Shown: positions 41,783 through 49,788 of the stretch, in pieces
Layout: every line of letters starts with the position of its first letter
Numbering within the stretch: position 1 is the stretch's first letter
DNA from: Haloarcula amylovorans
GTDB taxonomy: Archaea > Halobacteriota > Halobacteria > Halobacteriales > Haloarculaceae
Assembly (NCBI RefSeq): GCF_004681185.1
Contig: NZ_SRIF01000001.1
Span: 1,240,001 to 1,304,000 of the forward strand
Length of the DNA stretch: 64,000 bases
Reading direction: 5' to 3'
Notes under the pieces: model-generated
What the model saw: the letters and a program-made list of their open reading frames with translations, nothing else
What the model was told of the DNA's origin: nothing
Database searches by the model: none
Made by a program: the position numbers and the translations under genes

Positions 41783-42619
41783 CTACTGCACTGCCTCGTT
41801 TCCGGCGGCCACTAGTTCGTCGTGGGCTTCGCCGTTCGATGCGACGAGCGCGGGGCTGTCGTGTCGCCACGCCTCGCCGTCGAGGTCGGTAACCGTCCCG
41901 CCCGCCTGCCGGACCATGTGGACGCCAGCGATGGTGTCCCACGGGTTCATCGGGACCGTACAGATCGCCCCATCCAGCCCGCCGTCGGCGACGAGCGCGA
42001 GCGTCGCCTGAAAGCTCCCAATACGGCGCATGTCCCCGAACCGCTCGACGACGGCGGTACAGAGGTCGCCGAACTCCGCACGGTCGTTTCGGTCCCACCA
42101 GCCGACGGGGGCGACGGCGAACGTCTCGGGGTCGGTGCGCTCGCTCACCGACAGCGTCGCGCCGTCGCGGGTCGCGCTCTCCGGCCCGGCGGCGTAGAGG
42201 TCGCCCGCCGACGGCATGTACGTCGCCGACCCGACTGGGTCGCCGTCTTCGAGGGCGGTGACGCTGGTCGCCCACGTTCGGTTGCCCCGGACGTAGTTCG
42301 CAGTGCCGTCGATAGGGTCTACCACCCACGCCGCCCCGCGGTCGGGGACGCCGTCGAGCACGCTGGGGTCGGTTTCGCCGGTCTCGGGACCGGCGAGCGT
42401 GACCACTTCCTCTTCGAGGACGAACGGGTCGTCGGGGAACTCCTCGCGGATGGTCGCCACCACCTGACTCTGTGCGTCGCGGTCCGTCTCCGTGACGAGG
42501 TCGTTCTTGTTGGCTTTCGTCTCGACAGCGAGGTCGCCGCGGAACTGCTTTCGCGCGACGACGCCCCCAGCCCGTGCGGCTCGTTCCGCGAGCGCCGCAC
42601 GGTGGTGTGCGTCTGACAT
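41783..42619 (-). CDS. Inositol monophosphatase family protein
   Basis: This 278-residue protein has the Mg2+-dependent phosphatase signature. The first metal-site glutamates are in PFVLEEEV, WVVDPIDGTANYVRGN is motif A, and NPWDTIAGVHMVRQAGGTVTDL is motif B with the third metal aspartate. Family members cleave myo-inositol phosphate, fructose-1,6-bisphosphate or PAP; archaeal enzymes often do several. The substrate is not decidable here. It is 90 bp upstream of the DUF63 gene on the same strand. Confidence 0.92.
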   Translation of the reverse strand: MSDAHHRAALAERAARAGGVVARKQFRGDLAVETKANKNDLVTETDRDAQSQVVATIREEFPDDPFVLEEEVVTLAGPETGETDPSVLDGVPDRGAAWVVDPIDGTANYVRGNRTWATSVTALEDGDPVGSATYMPSAGDLYAAGPESATRDGATLSVSERTDPETFAVAPVGWWDRNDRAEFGDLCTAVVERFGDMRRIGSFQATLALVADGGLDGAICTVPMNPWDTIAGVHMVRQAGGTVTDLDGEAWRHDSPALVASNGEAHDELVAAGNEAVQ

Positions 42620-42673
42620 GGGCGGGGCTGGCAGGCCCGGAACCTTACCAACTCGGTATCCAGCAAAAGAACG

Positions 42674-42874
42674 CTACTTCTGATCGGAGACTTCTTCGAC
42701 GGTGGCGAGGATGGATTCGGCGATGTCGCGGGCCTCCTCCGGCGTGTACAGTACCTGATTCCCGAGCGATTGCTCGATACGGACGTAGCCGTCGTCCGAA
42801 TCGATGGAGAAAAACGCCGTGTTCTCCAGCGGTGGCACTCGGATACCTGAGCCGTCGGCCTGGTCGGTTGCCAT
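42674..42874 (-). CDS. Small acidic conserved haloarchaeal protein
   Basis: This 66-residue protein reads GSGIRVPPLENTAFFSIDSDDGYVRIEQSLGNQVLYTPEEARDIAESIL. It has two or three strands followed by an amphipathic helix and no cysteine. I do not know its function. The ATG at 42874 is preceded by tataaaa at 42899-42905, 25-31 bases upstream, so this start, not the longer frame to 42913, is likely. It lies just upstream of the inositol phosphatase gene and may be transcribed with it. Confidence 0.65.
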   Translation of the reverse strand: MATDQADGSGIRVPPLENTAFFSIDSDDGYVRIEQSLGNQVLYTPEEARDIAESILATVEEVSDQK

Positions 42875-42898
42875 GCCAGTCAATAACTCACGTTGCAG

Positions 42899-42905
42899 TA
42901 TAAAA
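42899..42905 (-). promoter_or_regulatory. TATA box of the small gene at 42874
   Basis: tataaaa on the plus strand (TTTTATA in the gene's direction) lies 25-31 bases before the start codon, in the AT-rich island 42890-42940. Confidence 0.6.
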
Positions 42906-43141
42906 GTACCCATATATTACAAACCGTTGCAATAACGAATAGAGGAGGAAGGGGTTCGCTGTTGCTGTTCTCAGAACTCTCTCCGCGGTATTCTATCGAA
43001 AGTTGCGAGGGAAGATCGCTCCGTGCGAGTCTTCCAGCACTGTTTGCGAGGGACCGTATTAGGTCCTCGTCCCGACCCCTTTCACGTCTCGGGCGTCGTC
43101 GCCTCCGGCGACACCGCCCGACGGCGATAGCGGTCGGTCAG

Positions 43142-43225
43142 TGCGAGGGAAGGGATTTGAACCCTTGGACCCCTACGGGAGCGGATCTTGAGTCCGCCGC
43201 CGTTTCCTGGCTTGGCTACCCTCGC
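43142..43225 (-). tRNA. tRNA-Leu (CAA)
   Basis: The 84-nt gene folds as a class II tRNA. The acceptor stem is GCGAGGG/CCCTCGC (43219-43225 with 43143-43149) with discriminator A at 43142. The anticodon loop CTCAAGA gives CAA (43188-43190, minus strand), which decodes UUG. A long variable arm is present, and the T-arm sequence GGGTTCAAATCCC is standard. CCA is not encoded and I see no intron. A TATA-like box lies 42-48 bases upstream. Confidence 0.95.
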
Positions 43226-43266
43226 ACGCTGTCTCACTGTCGTGCAGTTCGACCAATGACATCGGG

Positions 43267-43273
43267 ATATAAA
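43267..43273 (-). promoter_or_regulatory. TATA box of tRNA-Leu
   Basis: atataaa on the plus strand (TTTATAT in the gene's direction) is 42-48 bases upstream of the tRNA 5' end, leaving a short 5' leader for RNase P. Confidence 0.6.
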
Positions 43274-43326
43274 CCTCTTACACTCTCGGTCGGCCGACGA
43301 GTGCACGGGCTGGCGATGACGCCGTC

Positions 43327-44820
43327 TCAGTCCGCGGCGTTCGGTTCGGTTCCGGTGAATTCGAAGCGTGCGCCGCCGTCGTGGCTCTCGGTGACTGTAC
43401 AGTCCCAATCGTAGGTGTTGGCCAACTGGTCGACGTAGGTAAGCCCGAGACCGGTCCCGCCGCCGTCGGTGGTGTAGCCGGGTTCGAACACCTGACTGCG
43501 CTCGGCTGCCTCGATTCCGTGGCCGTCGTCCGCGATGTAAAAGCCAGTGGGCAGGTCCCCGACGCGAACGGTCACGTCGGGACCGGCGTGAACGACCGCG
43601 TTCGAGAACAGGTTTTCGAGGACGTACTGGAGGTGTGTCGGGTCGGCTTCGACGACCTGCTCGGTTTCGATCACTAGTCCCGACTCGTCGTCGTTTGCTG
43701 TCTCCCAGGCGTCGCTGGCGGCGTCGGCCAACGCGACTTCTTCCCAGTCGATGACCGAGTCCGTTCCGCCAGCGGTGACGAGGATGACATCGATCAGCTC
43801 CGCCATGCGGTCGAGTGCCGTCGCCAACTCCTCGGCCGCCGCCTGGTCGCCGGTCGCGGCCTGCTGTCGGTAGAGGTGTGCGATCTGGAGCGGATTGCGG
43901 AGTTCGTGGGCCAACATCCCCGCAAACGATTCGAGCCGCGCGTCCGTTCGCTCGCTTTCCAGCCCGGCGCTCACCCAGTTGCCGAGCAGTTCGACGAGCG
44001 TCACGTCCCACTCCGAGAACGACTCCGCTCGCGGGTCCATGTCGTAGAAACAGAACGTCCCGTAAGGGGTGCCCTCCACCGTGACCGGAATCCCGAGATA
44101 GCTGGAGATACCCCACTCCGCGTTGCCGGTCCGGTCGGCGAGGTCCGGCGCGTCGGTCTCGACGTCGTCTACCACGAGCGTCTCGCCGGACCTGACGACG
44201 CGCTCGCAGTTCGTCGCGTTGAGCGAGACGACATCGCCAGCCTCGAAGTCACAGTCGGCCGGGCCGGAGAGCGCCTCGAAGACGTAGGTGTCGGTGTCGA
44301 CGTCGATACGCGACAGCGCCCCGTACTCCGTCCCGAGCGCGTCGCTGACGACCGACAGTAGTTCCGTCACCTGTCGGTCGAACGGTCGGTCGATGTCGCC
44401 GACGATCTCGTAGATCCGCTGGAGCGCGCGCTCGCGGGTCTCGAGTCGACTCCGTTCCCGGACGCGCCCAGAGATGTCGCGGAAGAAGACGGACAGCCCT
44501 GTCTGGGAGGGGTAGAGCCGTCCCTCGAACCGGCCATCGGACGCCGGATGGTCGATTTCGAACGTCGCCGACGACGCTGTGGCCATCGCGTGTTCGCATT
44601 CGTCTCGAAACGTCGTCACTATCGACTCGGGCAGCAACTCCCCAACTGCGGTGCCGAGCAGGTCAGTTTCGGCGCTGGCGAAGACGTCCGCGGCTGCGTC
44701 GTTGCAGAAGGTGACTCGTAGTTCCTCGTCCAGCGCCACCACCGGGTCAGTTATACGTGAAAGGACCGCCGCTCCGTCCGGCTCATCGGACGGGTCCGGC
44801 GGCTCTCGTTTCTCTGTCAT
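43327..44820 (-). CDS. Cytosolic sensor histidine kinase: PAS-GAF-HisKA-HATPase
   Basis: This 497-residue kinase has no membrane segment. A PAS domain at about 18-115 contains DPVVALDEELRVTFCNDAA and VFFRDISGRV, and a GAF domain spans about 135-295. HisKA has the phospho-acceptor H305 in MLAHELRNP. The ATPase has NLFSNAVVHAG, DDGHGIEAA and GGTGLGLTYVDQL. It shares its C-terminal half closely with the kinase at 13199-15025. No response regulator is adjacent. A longer start at 44859 (MQSFFEPQ...) is possible, but the ATG at 44820 suffices. Confidence 0.9.
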   Translation of the reverse strand: MTEKREPPDPSDEPDGAAVLSRITDPVVALDEELRVTFCNDAAADVFASAETDLLGTAVGELLPESIVTTFRDECEHAMATASSATFEIDHPASDGRFEGRLYPSQTGLSVFFRDISGRVRERSRLETRERALQRIYEIVGDIDRPFDRQVTELLSVVSDALGTEYGALSRIDVDTDTYVFEALSGPADCDFEAGDVVSLNATNCERVVRSGETLVVDDVETDAPDLADRTGNAEWGISSYLGIPVTVEGTPYGTFCFYDMDPRAESFSEWDVTLVELLGNWVSAGLESERTDARLESFAGMLAHELRNPLQIAHLYRQQAATGDQAAAEELATALDRMAELIDVILVTAGGTDSVIDWEEVALADAASDAWETANDDESGLVIETEQVVEADPTHLQYVLENLFSNAVVHAGPDVTVRVGDLPTGFYIADDGHGIEAAERSQVFEPGYTTDGGGTGLGLTYVDQLANTYDWDCTVTESHDGGARFEFTGTEPNAAD

Positions 44821-44956
44821 GACGGATACTTCGAACTGTGGCTCAAAAAAGCTCTGCATTATCAGCGTCGGCGTTCTGCAGCGCGAACCGTGTCGGTCTA
44901 TCGACAGTATCGAACTGGACCGGTGGATTCACCCGGCCCGCCGTCGAAGGTGACGC

Positions 44957-45436
44957 ATGGACGACCACACGCGGGACCCGACTGTCGAACCGCCAGCAGG
45001 TGACCCGACGGGCTGGCGAGCGGACGGGCAGTGGGAACACGCGACGCTCCGCCGGGCCGTCGTCCACGGGGTCCGCCTGTACAACGTCGGGGAGTTTCAC
45101 GAATCGCACGACTGCTTCGAGGACGAGTGGTACAACTACGGCAACGGTTCGACGGAGAGCAAGTTTCTCCACGCGATGGTCCAAGTCGCGGCCGGCGCGT
45201 ACAAGCACTTCGACTTCGAGGACGACGACGGGATGCGCTCGCTGTTTCGCACCTCTCTCGACTACTTCCGCGGCGTCCCGAAGGATTTCTATGGCGTGGA
45301 TGTCCTCGACGTTCGGACCACCGTCTCGAACGCGCTGGACGAGCCGAGCGAACTGGAAGGATGGCAGATTCGCCTCGACGGCGAGTATCCGACCGCCGAC
45401 GAGGCGGATTTCGCATACGCCGAGACGCTGGATTGA
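44957..45436 (+). CDS. DUF309 domain-containing protein
   Basis: This 159-residue protein has the DUF309 helical core with the conserved [13 protein letters not shown] and [16 protein letters not shown] motifs, in which HE..H and the acidic residues suggest a metal or ligand site. The function is unknown. It is divergent from the histidine kinase (start codons 137 bp apart) and upstream of the aspartoacylase-like gene. The length is normal, and the first 35 residues are polar and probably disordered. Confidence 0.88.
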   Translation: MDDHTRDPTVEPPAGDPTGWRADGQWEHATLRRAVVHGVRLYNVGEFHESHDCFEDEWYNYGNGSTESKFLHAMVQVAAGAYKHFDFEDDDGMRSLFRTSLDYFRGVPKDFYGVDVLDVRTTVSNALDEPSELEGWQIRLDGEYPTADEADFAYAETLD

Positions 45437-45537
45437 CCACCGACCGTCACATCGAGAGCGTTGTTAGGAAGTGACACAGTAGCGTGGTGATGTGGAATCC
45501 ACACGACTCTAATGGTGGGACGCCCAAAGGCTACTCA

Positions 45538-46326
45538 ATGCGAGTCGAACAACTGGGCGACGGAGCGCCCGAAATAGTCGTGGTCGGCGGCATTCACGGC
45601 GACGAACCGTGCGGCCCGGACGCCATCGAGGCGATTCTCGCGGACCCACCGGCCGTACAGCGCCCGGTGAAGTTTATCGTCGCCAACGAGGAGGCGCTCG
45701 AAGCGGGGGAGCGCTACCTCGAAACCGACCTGAACCGCGCGTTCCCGGGCGACCCTGATTCGGCGCTTCACGAGGAGCGACTGGCCGCGGAACTGGCCGA
45801 TGAACTCCGTGGCTGTACCGTCCTCGGCCTCCATTCGACCCAGTCCTACGACGGCATGTTCGCCCTCGTCGGAGAGTTGTCGCCGGAGCTTCGGGATATC
45901 CTCCCGAACCTGTCGGTCGACGCGGTCGTCGAGACGGAAGCCGCCAACGAAGGCCGTATCTTCTCTGTCGCGCCCGAAACGATCGAGGTGGAGTGTGGCT
46001 ATCAGGGGTCGCCTGAAGCCGCCGAAAACGCCGAGCAGGTCATCAGAGAGTTCCTCGCTGCGACGGGGGTAACCAACGGAGAACTGCCGGCTCGGGGCGA
46101 GTCCCTGCCGGTGTTCCAGCTGGGCGATCCCATCCCGAAGGCCGCGGCCGACCAGTACGAGGTGTACGCTAGAAACTTCGAGGAACACCCGGCCGGTGAG
46201 CCGATTGCGGCCGCGGACGACGAGCAACTCGTCTCTGACGAGTCGTTCCACCCCGTTCTCCTCTCCGCGGAGGGCTACGAGGACGTCTTCGGTTACACCG
46301 CCGACCACGTCGGCGTACTCGACTGA
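45538..46326 (+). CDS. Succinylglutamate desuccinylase/aspartoacylase-like zinc carboxypeptidase
   Basis: This 262-residue protein has the AstE/AspA zinc site: H-G-D-E in VVGGIHGDEPCGPDAIE (His and Glu ligands), a downstream LGLHSTQSYDG with the third ligand, and DLNRAFPGD, the arginine that binds the carboxylate. Such enzymes cut amide bonds of N-acyl amino acids. The physiological substrate is unknown. An upstream GTG at 45484 gives an 18-residue extension without family counterparts, so the ATG at 45538 is preferred. Confidence 0.88.
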   Translation: MRVEQLGDGAPEIVVVGGIHGDEPCGPDAIEAILADPPAVQRPVKFIVANEEALEAGERYLETDLNRAFPGDPDSALHEERLAAELADELRGCTVLGLHSTQSYDGMFALVGELSPELRDILPNLSVDAVVETEAANEGRIFSVAPETIEVECGYQGSPEAAENAEQVIREFLAATGVTNGELPARGESLPVFQLGDPIPKAAADQYEVYARNFEEHPAGEPIAAADDEQLVSDESFHPVLLSAEGYEDVFGYTADHVGVLD

Positions 46327-46334
46327 GCCGACTC

Positions 46335-46414
46335 ATACGGATTGTTGTAGTCTCGTACCGGGATCGTCAACCCCGGTGCGACGGGTACCGATAAACAGCT
46401 ACAACAACCCGTAT
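46335..46414. repeat. 80-bp inverted-repeat element between convergent genes
   Basis: The arms atacggattgttgtag (46335-46350) and ctacaacaacccgtat (46399-46414) are inverted and match at 15 of 16 positions. Inside are further palindromes (accggg...cccggt at 46357-46377). It fills the space between the stops of the aspartoacylase-like and UPF0179 genes. It may be a miniature TIR-bounded element or a bidirectional terminator. No clear target duplication flanks it. Confidence 0.6.
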
Positions 46415-46866
46415 CAGGCGTCCTCGGGCGCTTCGAGTTCGACCAGCGTGAGGTCACGGTCAAGCATGCAGTAGTCGTGTGGTGGGTCGCCGACGATCTT
46501 CTCGATGCGGTACTCGGTGTCGAACTCCGCGCCCATCGGTTCGCAGTACTGGTGGCTCGGGCATTCGGTGTGTGGACACGAGCCGGCGAGCGAGGCTTTG
46601 CTCCCGGCGTATGCGCCTTTGTCGGGAACGTTTGCGGGAATCGGTGCAGGTTCGACTTCGACGGCGCGGACGCCGGTGTCGTGGACGGCACAGTCGAGGG
46701 TCTGCCCGCTCTCGCGGACGCTAGTGATTCGATATCGGCGGCCCGGCGTGAGGTTGAGACATTGGTCGCGGTACGGACAGCCGGCACAGCCGTCGGCCTC
46801 GCCGTGGTAGACGAACTCCTCGCCCACCTCGGCGAGGCGCGTCCCGACGAGCGTCACGGAGGTCAT
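46414..46866 (-). CDS. UPF0179 family protein
   Basis: This 150-residue archaeal protein is cysteine-rich. It has C-x2-C and C (DGCAGCPYRDQCLNL) in the N-terminal half and C-x4-C-x5-C (GSCPHTECPSHQYC) in the second half, suggesting zinc or Fe-S binding. The opening SVTLVGTRLAEVGEEFVYHG is the UPF0179 signature. The function is unknown. Its stop codon overlaps the right arm of the inverted repeat at 46335-46414. Confidence 0.9.
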   Translation of the reverse strand: MTSVTLVGTRLAEVGEEFVYHGEADGCAGCPYRDQCLNLTPGRRYRITSVRESGQTLDCAVHDTGVRAVEVEPAPIPANVPDKGAYAGSKASLAGSCPHTECPSHQYCEPMGAEFDTEYRIEKIVGDPPHDYCMLDRDLTLVELEAPEDA

Positions 46867-46897
46867 AGCGGGGATAGAACAGGCCCGAAGTTAAGGG

Positions 46898-47275
46898 TCA
46901 GGAACGGCCGGTCAGTTCGTCCAGTTCGTCGAGGTACGCCTCGCGCGGGACCTGATACAGCGAGCGATAGTCCAACTCCCCCGACGCGAAGCGATTCGCG
47001 AGGGTCACGGCGGCCTCGACGGCGGCGTCCCGGTCGGTGACGGACTCGGCGTCGCGGGCTACCTCCGGTTCCAGATACAGCGTGACGTACCAGTCCTCGC
47101 CCGTCCGGTCGACGCCGGGTCGGCGCGTGCGCTTGCCCCGCGTAAGGTAGATCGTCGGCAGACAGGGGGCCGGAAAGTTCTCGCTGTCGAAGATGTCCGG
47201 ACGGTACGCTAAGATGAGTTTTTCGTTAGTCTCGTTCCACACCGTCCAGTCGTCGGAAAGCGCGTCGAGGTCCAT
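46898..47275 (-). CDS. DUF5820-like conserved haloarchaeal protein
   Basis: This 125-residue protein reads MDLDALSDDWTVWNETNEKLILAYRPDIFDSENFPAPCLPTIYLT, continues with GKRTRRPGVDR and DWYVTLYLEPEV, and ends in a helical region (AAVEAAVTLANRFASGELDY). It looks like a soluble alpha/beta protein with several Trp and Tyr residues. From memory it is the DUF5820 family. No function is known. It is 31 bp upstream of the UPF0179 gene on the same strand, so they may be expressed together. Confidence 0.7.
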   Translation of the reverse strand: MDLDALSDDWTVWNETNEKLILAYRPDIFDSENFPAPCLPTIYLTRGKRTRRPGVDRTGEDWYVTLYLEPEVARDAESVTDRDAAVEAAVTLANRFASGELDYRSLYQVPREAYLDELDELTGRS

Positions 47276-47343
47276 ACTGAGGCGTTCTCGCCGCCGTCCA
47301 ATACTCTGTCGGCTGGCGACATCGAGACGAAGTCACCGTCTGG

Positions 47344-47350
47344 TATATAA
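47344..47350 (+). promoter_or_regulatory. TATA-like box upstream of the 33-codon ORF
   Basis: tatataa lies 20-26 bases before the ATG at 47370, a distance compatible with a leaderless transcript starting at that codon. The box could also serve the opposite strand. Confidence 0.45.
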
Positions 47351-47369
47351 ACCCAGTACGAATAGCGTG

Positions 47370-47471
47370 ATGGATGATGACATACCTCGGCTGTGCCGTC
47401 TCCGTGTTAGGGAGGCAAATCGTGGCGACAAGAGGCGGTGGTATATGTGTGTCGGAGAAAGGTACTTATGA
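47370..47471 (+). CDS. Possible 33-residue leaderless small protein
   Basis: The frame ATG 47370 to TGA 47471 encodes MDDDIPRLCRLRVREANRG and DKRRWYMCVGERYL, a basic peptide with two cysteines. The TATA-like box 20-26 bases upstream is the only support besides the frame itself. There is no known family. It could equally be a chance ORF in the leader region of the PrkA operon. Confidence 0.25.
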   Translation: MDDDIPRLCRLRVREANRGDKRRWYMCVGERYL

Positions 47472-47715
47472 GTGGAGTTCTCATGTAATAAATAGTATCG
47501 GAAACAGTTACGCACTGTCACCCGCTACCAATGGGGTGGGACCGTCCCCGTGTCCACCCGGCCAGCCCACATATGACATGGCACACTCATCGGCCTGCGT
47601 CGGCAGGTCGTGTGGCGGCCGCCCGCGAGAGCGTACGGAGCGACAGGTGGTGGCAACTGATTGACTGGGTCCGGTCCGGCACAACCGCGCCGCGTGCCGA
47701 ACTCACCGAGATAGC

Positions 47716-49788
47716 ATGAGCAAGAACAAAGAGACACTCGAAGCACTGAGCAAGGAGTACCGGGACACGATACCGGCGGACTTGCGGACGACGCACTCGT
47801 TCGACTGGTATCTCGAACAGCTATACGACGAGCCGCGCATCGCTCGGAACGCCCACCAGCGTGTGGCGGACATGTTCGATTACTACGGGACGAGCTACGA
47901 CGAGGACGCCGGCGTCGTCGAATACGAACTCGCCAGCGAGGACCCATTACACGACGGCGAGAACACGTTCTACGGTCGCGAGGTCCACGAGTCCATCCAC
48001 GAGTTCGTCAACAAGGTCAAGTCCGGTGCGCGCGGCCTCGGTCCCGAAAAGCGCATCAAGCTCCTGTTGGGACCGGTCGGCTCCGGGAAGTCCGACTTCG
48101 ACAGGCAGGCCCGGCGCTACTACGAGAACTACACTCGCCGCGACGAGGGCCGGATGTACACGTTCCGCTGGACGAACCTCTGTGACGTGGTCGGCGACCA
48201 GGATCCGGCAGATGACGTGGTACAGTCGCCGATGAACCAGGACCCTCTGGTCTTGCTCCCACAAGACCAGCGCGATAAGGTCATCGACGACATCAACGAG
48301 GAACTCGACGCGCCCTACACGATCCGCAACGAACAGGCGCTCGACCCGGCCAGCGAGTTCTACATGGACCAGTTGCTCGCTCACTACGACGACGACCTCC
48401 AAGCCGTCCTCGAAAACCACGTCGAGATCATCCGCTTCGTCGCCGACGAGAACCAGCGCCAGGGTATCGAGACGTTCGAGCCCAAGGACAAGAAAAATCA
48501 GGACGAGACGGAACTCACCGGCGACGTCAACTACTCGAAGATCGCTATCTACGGCGAGAGCGACCCACGCGCGTTCGACTACTCCGGCGCGTTCTGTAAC
48601 GCCAACCGAGGTATCTTCTCCGGCGAGGAACTGCTGAAGCTCCAACGCGAGTTCCTCTATGACTTCCTCCATGCTAGTCAAGAACAAACGATAAAGCCGA
48701 AGAACAACCCCCGAATCGACATCGACCAGGTCATCGTCGGTCGGACGAACATGCCCGAGTATCGCGATAAGAAGGGCGACGAGAAAATGGAGGCGTTCAA
48801 CGACCGGACGAAGCGCATCGACTTCCCGTACGTCCTCCAGTACGAGGAGGAGGCGAAGATCTACCGGAAGATGCTCCGGAACGCGGACCTGCCGGACATC
48901 CAGGTCGAACCCCACACGCTAGAGATGGCGGGCCTGTTCGGCGTCCTCACGCGCATCGAGGAACCCGACACCGAATCGGTCGACCTCGTCCAGAAGGCCA
49001 AGGCCTACAATGGCGAGATAGACGAGGCCGACGACATCGACGTGAAGAAGCTCCGCGACGAGGCCTCGAAGACCGCCGAAATCGGCGAAGGGATGGAAGG
49101 CGTCTCCCCGCGGTTCATCGGCGACGAAATCGCGGAGGCCATCATGGACTCGATGCACCGCGACCGGGACTTCCTCTCGCCGCTGACGACGTTCAACCAC
49201 CTCGAAGGCAACTTGGAGAACCACGGCTCCATCGACGAGGAGTCCTTCGACGAGTACTACCGCTTCCTCGAACTCGTCCGCGAGGAGTACAAAGAGCGGG
49301 CCATCGAGGACGTGCGCCACGCGCTCGCCTACGACATGGACGAGATTCAGCGCCAGGGCGAGAAGTACATGGACCACGTCATGGCCTACATCGACGACGA
49401 CACCGTCGAGGACGAACTCACCGGACGAGAGCAGGAACCCGACGAGCAGTTCCTCCGGTCGGTCGAGGAAAAACTCAACCTGCCCGAAGACCGGAAAGAC
49501 GACTTCCGTCAGGAGGTCTCGAACTGGGTCTCCCGCCGAGCACGCGAGGGGGACACGTTCAACCCGCAGGACAACGACCGCCTGCGCCGCGCCTTAGAGC
49601 GCAAACTCTGGGAGGACAAGAAGCACAACATCAACTTCTCGGCGCTGGTTTCGTCCGGCGAGATGGACGACGACGAGCGCAACCAGTGGATCGACGCGCT
49701 CATCGAGCAACACTACTCCGAGGAGGGCGCGCGTGAAGTGCTCGAGTTCGCCGGCGCGGAGGTCGCCAAGAGCGAGATGGAGGACTAG
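47716..49788 (+). CDS. prkA: PrkA-type P-loop protein (putative serine kinase/AAA+), copy 1
   Basis: This 690-residue protein has the PrkA AAA+ core with Walker A G119-PVGSGKS126. The family segments are WRTHSFDWYLEQ-like DLRTTHSFDWYLEQLYDEPRIARNAHQRV at the N-terminus and IYGESDPRAFDYSGAFCNANRGIFSGEELLKLQ in the centre. The C-terminal part fits the putative kinase/helical domain. Bacterial PrkA/YeaG proteins act in stationary phase and nitrogen stress; kinase activity was reported but some family members act otherwise. It heads an operon with a second PrkA-like gene, DUF444 and SpoVR. The TAG at 49786-49788 directly abuts the next ATG at 49789. Confidence 0.93.
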   Translation: MSKNKETLEALSKEYRDTIPADLRTTHSFDWYLEQLYDEPRIARNAHQRVADMFDYYGTSYDEDAGVVEYELASEDPLHDGENTFYGREVHESIHEFVNKVKSGARGLGPEKRIKLLLGPVGSGKSDFDRQARRYYENYTRRDEGRMYTFRWTNLCDVVGDQDPADDVVQSPMNQDPLVLLPQDQRDKVIDDINEELDAPYTIRNEQALDPASEFYMDQLLAHYDDDLQAVLENHVEIIRFVADENQRQGIETFEPKDKKNQDETELTGDVNYSKIAIYGESDPRAFDYSGAFCNANRGIFSGEELLKLQREFLYDFLHASQEQTIKPKNNPRIDIDQVIVGRTNMPEYRDKKGDEKMEAFNDRTKRIDFPYVLQYEEEAKIYRKMLRNADLPDIQVEPHTLEMAGLFGVLTRIEEPDTESVDLVQKAKAYNGEIDEADDIDVKKLRDEASKTAEIGEGMEGVSPRFIGDEIAEAIMDSMHRDRDFLSPLTTFNHLEGNLENHGSIDEESFDEYYRFLELVREEYKERAIEDVRHALAYDMDEIQRQGEKYMDHVMAYIDDDTVEDELTGREQEPDEQFLRSVEEKLNLPEDRKDDFRQEVSNWVSRRAREGDTFNPQDNDRLRRALERKLWEDKKHNINFSALVSSGEMDDDERNQWIDALIEQHYSEEGAREVLEFAGAEVAKSEMED

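Larger units (their letters stand above)
47276..47715. other. 440-bp divergent gap before the PrkA operon
   Basis: This region holds promoters for the DUF5820-like gene and the PrkA operon. It includes a TATA-like tatataa (47344-47350), taataaata (47485-47493), a short 33-residue ORF at 47370-47471, and no other gene that I can support. No obvious TATA lies 25-30 bases before the prkA ATG, so that gene probably has a 5' leader. Confidence 0.5.

Noticed and set aside
42893..43414. 173-codon plus-strand frame
   Set aside because: It runs across the tRNA-Leu gene on the opposite strand and has no protein family features.
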